The notes below the pieces were generated by a model, which saw only the letters and a list, made by a program, of their open reading frames with translations, had not been told where the DNA came from and did not search any database. DNA of 64,000 bases, from NCBI GenBank assembly GCA_004794785.1, contig SJOL01001273.1:190396-254395 (forward strand), given 5' to 3'. Both the position numbers and the translations under genes were made by a program. Shown here one piece after another: positions 60,028 through 64,000 of the stretch (its first letter is position 1; each line of letters opens with the position of its first letter). Source of the stretch: Opisthorchis felineus. Taxonomy: Eukaryota; Platyhelminthes; Trematoda; Opisthorchiida; Opisthorchiidae.

Positions 60028-61285
60028 TGTGGCCTTACCACTTCGAAGGCTAGGCGCTTTAAGCACAATCAAAAGGCTGTTTCTTGCCTATGACCATCGA
60101 TGCTTTTGAAGCATATGCCACGGAGTGACAATGCTGAGGTTTGCTGGATGGTGAGTTGTGCTGGACGCACAAACATGGCTGACTGGTTCAAACACTTCGT
60201 CTGCCTGATGCTAGGCCACCTCACCCTTTCCCGTCCATCCGGGTAACCCAAGCCGTTGAACAAAGCAAACTGCAGGCGGAAACCAAACTTTACTGCTGAC
60301 AGGACGGAAACCCTTCACTTGGACTGAGTTCAAAGCTATATATCAATATATGGACCTCCCAAGCTGTGAGATACAAGCACCCTAGGGTTGGAGCAGCAGA
60401 CTGCTGCTAGCTACTGACTTCCACGAAATCCAAACGTAGGCCGGGTGTACCGCAAACGATCTTACCTGACAAAGAACAGTTGTATGGCTTTAGGAAATAC
60501 CACTGCCAAAAATCTATCGAGTCGCTCTGGAAACATTTGGAACAGCATCCTTTGTCCAACCGTGATTTTTGGGGAGAAACTAGCGCTACAACTGATGGAG
60601 TTATGTGATATGTGAAAATAATGGTTTGAATATGTGAAACTTTTAGTGGGTAGCTGTCGCGCAACGTGAAGTGGACAGCGAAGCACAAATAAGATCAAGT
60701 TGCTTAAACCCAGACAGCCTGGCGAGGTGGGATAGTCGTTTAAGTGTGTCGATTAAGCTACTTTGCGGAGACTTTTTCAGCAGCCAACCCGGAATAGTTC
60801 AGTGTTCAAAGTCCACGCAGGCGAGCACGCCCATTGAAACATATCCGATCAACCGAGGATATAGCAAAATATGTGAAAAATAGCGGAGCTCGAATAAAGC
60901 AATCCTAACTGAGATGGAGCAATAAACCAGATAGGTTAACTGAAGTGTAGCACCAAAGGAAATGTCTGAGCAGCATGGGACGCCATAAGGACAAATCTGA
61001 AACAGCTGTAAAAGGGTGCATACCACAGCTGTTATAGGTTCCGCGTGGATAATCGAAAAAACGCAATCGCCAATCCACCAACTGCATCGGCTGTGGAGCA
61101 TACCTGTTGGTTGCACTGGGGAACATTATCAGAGGTAAAAAACAAACCGGGATAAAGTGACTGAAGCCAGAGAAAATAACAGACTAGCACATGAAAAGGC
61201 GCCAGCGACCGCAACTAGCCGCCCGGAAAGAGTACATTCATATGTGAGTTGACGGCCTTACATGTAAGGCAACCTTGCACTTGTC
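60028..61285. other. no recognisable feature
   Basis: Flank of the truncated gypsy copy. Overlapping minus-strand frames at 60407-61214 are Cys/Phe/Leu-rich and look random. Nothing recognised. Confidence 0.35.
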
Positions 61286-61495
61286 GTGGATGATGATGAG
61301 GAACGCTTTGGTGGTCAGTGCCAAACTGATTCCATTGCAGAATACTTTTTACGTCATCACTCAACCGCTAAACCTCGTGACTGCTTACGACACTCAACAA
61401 ACCAAACACCAAAGCCTCGACTGTTTTCATCCAAAGATTCTGATTTACTTAATCCCAGTGCCAGCAGCACCCCCAACAAATCTATTAAATCTTAG
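61286..61495 (+). CDS. candidate terminal exon, unknown
   Basis: Open for 69 codons to TAG. Begins DDDEERFGGQCQTDSIAEYF and continues with polar, Ser/Thr/Pro/Lys-rich sequence (SKDSDLLNPSASSTPNKSIK). GATGATGATGAG before GAACGC could act as an acceptor, though without a good pyrimidine tract. Composition is typical of a disordered protein tail. No family recognised. Confidence 0.25.
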   Translation: MDDDEERFGGQCQTDSIAEYFLRHHSTAKPRDCLRHSTNQTPKPRLFSSKDSDLLNPSASSTPNKSIKS

Positions 61496-61939
61496 TGAAC
61501 GCACGGAGGATATGGAAAAACACTAAGGGCTCGGCACGTTTGAGGATCACGTGGCCAGCCGAACACAAATAACACGACATGGGCTTGTCCACAATAATTT
61601 CTCTCTTACCATCCTTTTGCTGGCACAGGAAAAATGGACTTTCTTATAAAAAGAAAAACAGTCGATGAATTTTGCTTTTTAACGACCCTTTTGTTTTGTC
61701 TCACTTCGCAAAGAGGTTTGGCTGAGAAAAATGGCAGACTGCTGACTCAGGAATGTGAATCTGTCAAAATCTCCGACTTCACTGTAGACTATTTTTGGAA
61801 ACAAAACTTGCCATATATCTACAAATCAGATCCCTCAATCTTCATCTCCATTTTTGCTTTTTGGCCCTAGCCATTTACTCGACCGCCCAAGGCCACTCAT
61901 GGCCAGCAACGGTTTTCAGTTTTAGTTCAGGTCAGGCGG
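61496..61939. other. no recognisable feature
   Basis: A 78-codon plus-strand frame (61634-61870) is unremarkable. Confidence 0.35.
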
Positions 61940-62340
61940 TTCATCTTTGAACTGGTCGTACCTCACGCTCATTGCCCTCGTTTTTTCTCCGTTCCTACAT
62001 CTGTGGTGACTTTTCACGTAATAAACATGCCCGTTGTGTTCTTGTCTGCCGCGATCTGGTTGTAACGACTCGATCATGCTTCCATCAACATGCACTCTGC
62101 ATATCGGGAAATGAAACCTATTATTATCATATCGTATTATGCCCACCGGTTATGACGCTGCCCCTTTTCTACGCAGTCCCCTGTACTCGCAACCCTTCAG
62201 TCATACTTTTATTTTGACTGTAATATTATGATCATGCCTGACGGTATGCCACCCACCAGTTGGGAATAAACATTATTATTATTATTATTAGTAGTATTAT
62301 TATTATTATTATCAGTAGTAGTAGTAGTAGTAGTAGTATT
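61940..62340 (+). mobile_element. probable retroposon 3' end with ATT microsatellite tail
   Basis: GGTATGCCACCCACCAGTTG then GGAATAAAC passes straight into (ATT)n and (AGT)n repeats at 62271-62340. A 3' UTR ending in AATAAA followed by a short tandem-repeat tail is typical of LINE or SINE 3' ends. No coding part was recognised upstream, so it is a 5'-truncated copy. Left border uncertain. Confidence 0.45.
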
Positions 62341-64000
62341 TACTGGTGAGTCACGGGCAGCACTTCGGGATGAAAACCTGCCACAAGTGTTATTCATAGA
62401 GCTCGGTTCGTCTTTTCACTTCAAGTATACAAACGGTCCGTCCAAACCACCAACTCAGCTGTGCTTGGTAGGCAGCGTGGCTAGAAACATGACGGAACGT
62501 ACTAAATGTTAAATAGTGCAAGGGTAGTGCGGAAAGGTAAGTGTTGGGTCAAAAAAATTTCTAACGTGCGGTTGAGACTATCATACAACAATTTGTGTTG
62601 GGAATCGGACGCTGTCAAAGGCATGGGTGTGGTGATATCATCATAACGCATACACAGAAAAAAACATGGGGGTCTCGCCCTCTTGATTGCCACGAGGGCT
62701 GAAAATTGGATTCGCAGATTGGCCTATTCCAGCGATCAAGCCGCCGGCCCCGTCACTCACCCGTACACCGTGGATAGGTTGAAGAAAAAGTCCAGGTGGT
62801 CTGCACACCGGATTGTTTGTACATAAAGCGCAATCATCCCGGTCCGTACGGATTTGTAACCTAGTCACCTCGTCCACAGGGCAGCCGTAAGCCTTAATCA
62901 ATTATGCCCAAGGTATTTTTCGGACATCCAGCGGCTCGATAAAATGCCCGTCCAGGTGGCTGAAGAACGTTGCTGCGACAACCAATTCGGTAGCGATGAC
63001 TTTGACGGTTCAATCAGTTCGCTCCAAAATCCATCACTTGCGACTCCCCCACGCATAAAGTGGTGCACCATCTTGTGGTGCGGCCAAGAATCTGGGTTGG
63101 CGCGTCGCATCAGTCTTTGAAAGGCTCGGTCCCAAAGTGACATGTGGTACCTGTTCCTTTATCTGGAATTTGATGGCGGTCTAGCCTATGACCATTGCTC
63201 GTAGTTATCAGCAGTAAAACGGTGAGTTGCTGCGATCATTTGTCGTAAATTACACTGCGCAAGTTGATGCCAATGAATAACTGGTGAAACATGGAGAACG
63301 GTTGGGAGACAAAACACGTGGATCAAAAACAAATAACGCAAGCTTCAGGGCAAGTGCTCAGGTCGTCACTTTTCCCCATAAGTGAACAGCTGGCAGATGG
63401 CAACTTAACGTTCCAGTTTGTCTTCTTGGCACTGATCATACCGGACAGACATGTCAAAAATTTGCTACACAACCATTCGAACACCCAGAATGTGACGCAC
63501 TTAGGATAGCATGAGATCGCTTCTGAGATATCATGCCAACACACCGTGTTACCACTCCGTGAGGCGTCGTGCAAAGCTCGTGGACTTCATTAAGTTGTTT
63601 GACCATGGCAATGAAGCTCCACTGCCAAGGTAAGTATGCCGCTTGGCATTTGGGATTTACCCGCCAGTCAAAGAGCGCGGATGGTATATTACTCTTGCTT
63701 AGGGGGACAAACATGCCATAGAATACAGCCGTTGTAGAGCTCACAGCTTGCTTCTGCGATGGATCCCACCGGTGCACGTCAAAAGAGTTGTAGTGGTTAA
63801 CGGCCCTAAGGTGTCCGTATTAACAGAACAAACTATTAATGTAAGTCAGGTATAATGTCACAAGGAGGAAAATCCATGAAAGTCATGACGCACAGTCCAC
63901 CCAAAGAAAACCCCGCAGTTCCGTATTCCGTTGAACCACCACAACGAAAAGATAAGGTTCTACATTCCTGACATTCCAAACCTCCGGTAGCCGCAATATT
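62341..64000 (-). other. unrecognised coding-like block
   Basis: Minus-strand frames succeed one another. 63454-63819 is the best: 121 codons including DVHRWDPSQKQAVSSTTAVF, YGMFVPLSKSNIPSALFDWR and VNPKCQAAYLPWQWSFIAMV. Then 62898-63143 (WDRAFQRLMRRANPDSWPHH) and 62641-62901 (DEVTRLQIRTDRDDCALCTN) lie in different frames. The region is less AT-rich than average. It may be a decayed element or an unannotated repeat; no family recognised. Confidence 0.25.

Noticed and set aside
59615..60109. Plus-strand ORFs over the gypsy fragment
   Set aside because: Antisense shadows of the integrase tail.

Overview
The window reads as nuclear DNA of a parasitic flatworm (trematode or cestode). The inference rests on the retroelements: a LINE whose reverse transcriptase and tail motifs are of a type common in flatworm genomes, a Penelope-like GIY-YIG endonuclease, a Ty3/gypsy pol tail, and several copies of a short repeat carrying a hammerhead ribozyme. 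Species cannot be named. The DNA is AT-rich, with no operon-like gene packing, no rRNA, no CRISPR and no confidently recognised host gene. There are two assembly gaps, at 11656-12371 and 28246-28387.

Layout. 1-11 kb: mostly featureless, with short candidate exons (1057-1131, 4299-4435, 8203-8341, 8451-8500, 8820-9086). 11.26-13.9 kb: a (TA)n tract running into the first gap, a hammerhead repeat remnant emerging from the gap, then the 3' end of a Penelope-like element on the same strand. 15.65-17.78 kb (minus strand): a dead LINE with endonuclease, reverse transcriptase and C-terminal tail, shortened by an internal deletion. 20-36 kb: interspersed repeats (two SINE-like families), hammerhead repeats at 26.1 and 33.7 kb, and a degenerate minus-strand ORF at 29.0-29.8 kb. 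36-50 kb: further hammerhead repeats at 39.8, 46.2 and 49.1 kb, a tRNA-like SINE head at 46.4-46.5 kb, and several unrecognised ORFs, the best being a possible two-exon gene at 49.46-49.89 kb. 51.8-52.1 kb: an LTR-like end. 58.7-60.0 kb: a LINE relic and a truncated gypsy pol. 61.9-62.3 kb: a retroposon 3' tail with an ATT microsatellite. The last 1.5 kb has an unrecognised coding-like block.

The strongest non-routine signal is the hammerhead family: six copies in 37 kb, one (46279-46319) with every core residue intact. Its helix III is the self-complementary ACCGGU, which suggests the ribozyme acts as a dimer. Two copies have an internal segment inverted relative to the ribozyme. All non-transposon coding calls are weak: they rest on open frames, composition and splice-like signals, read by eye.
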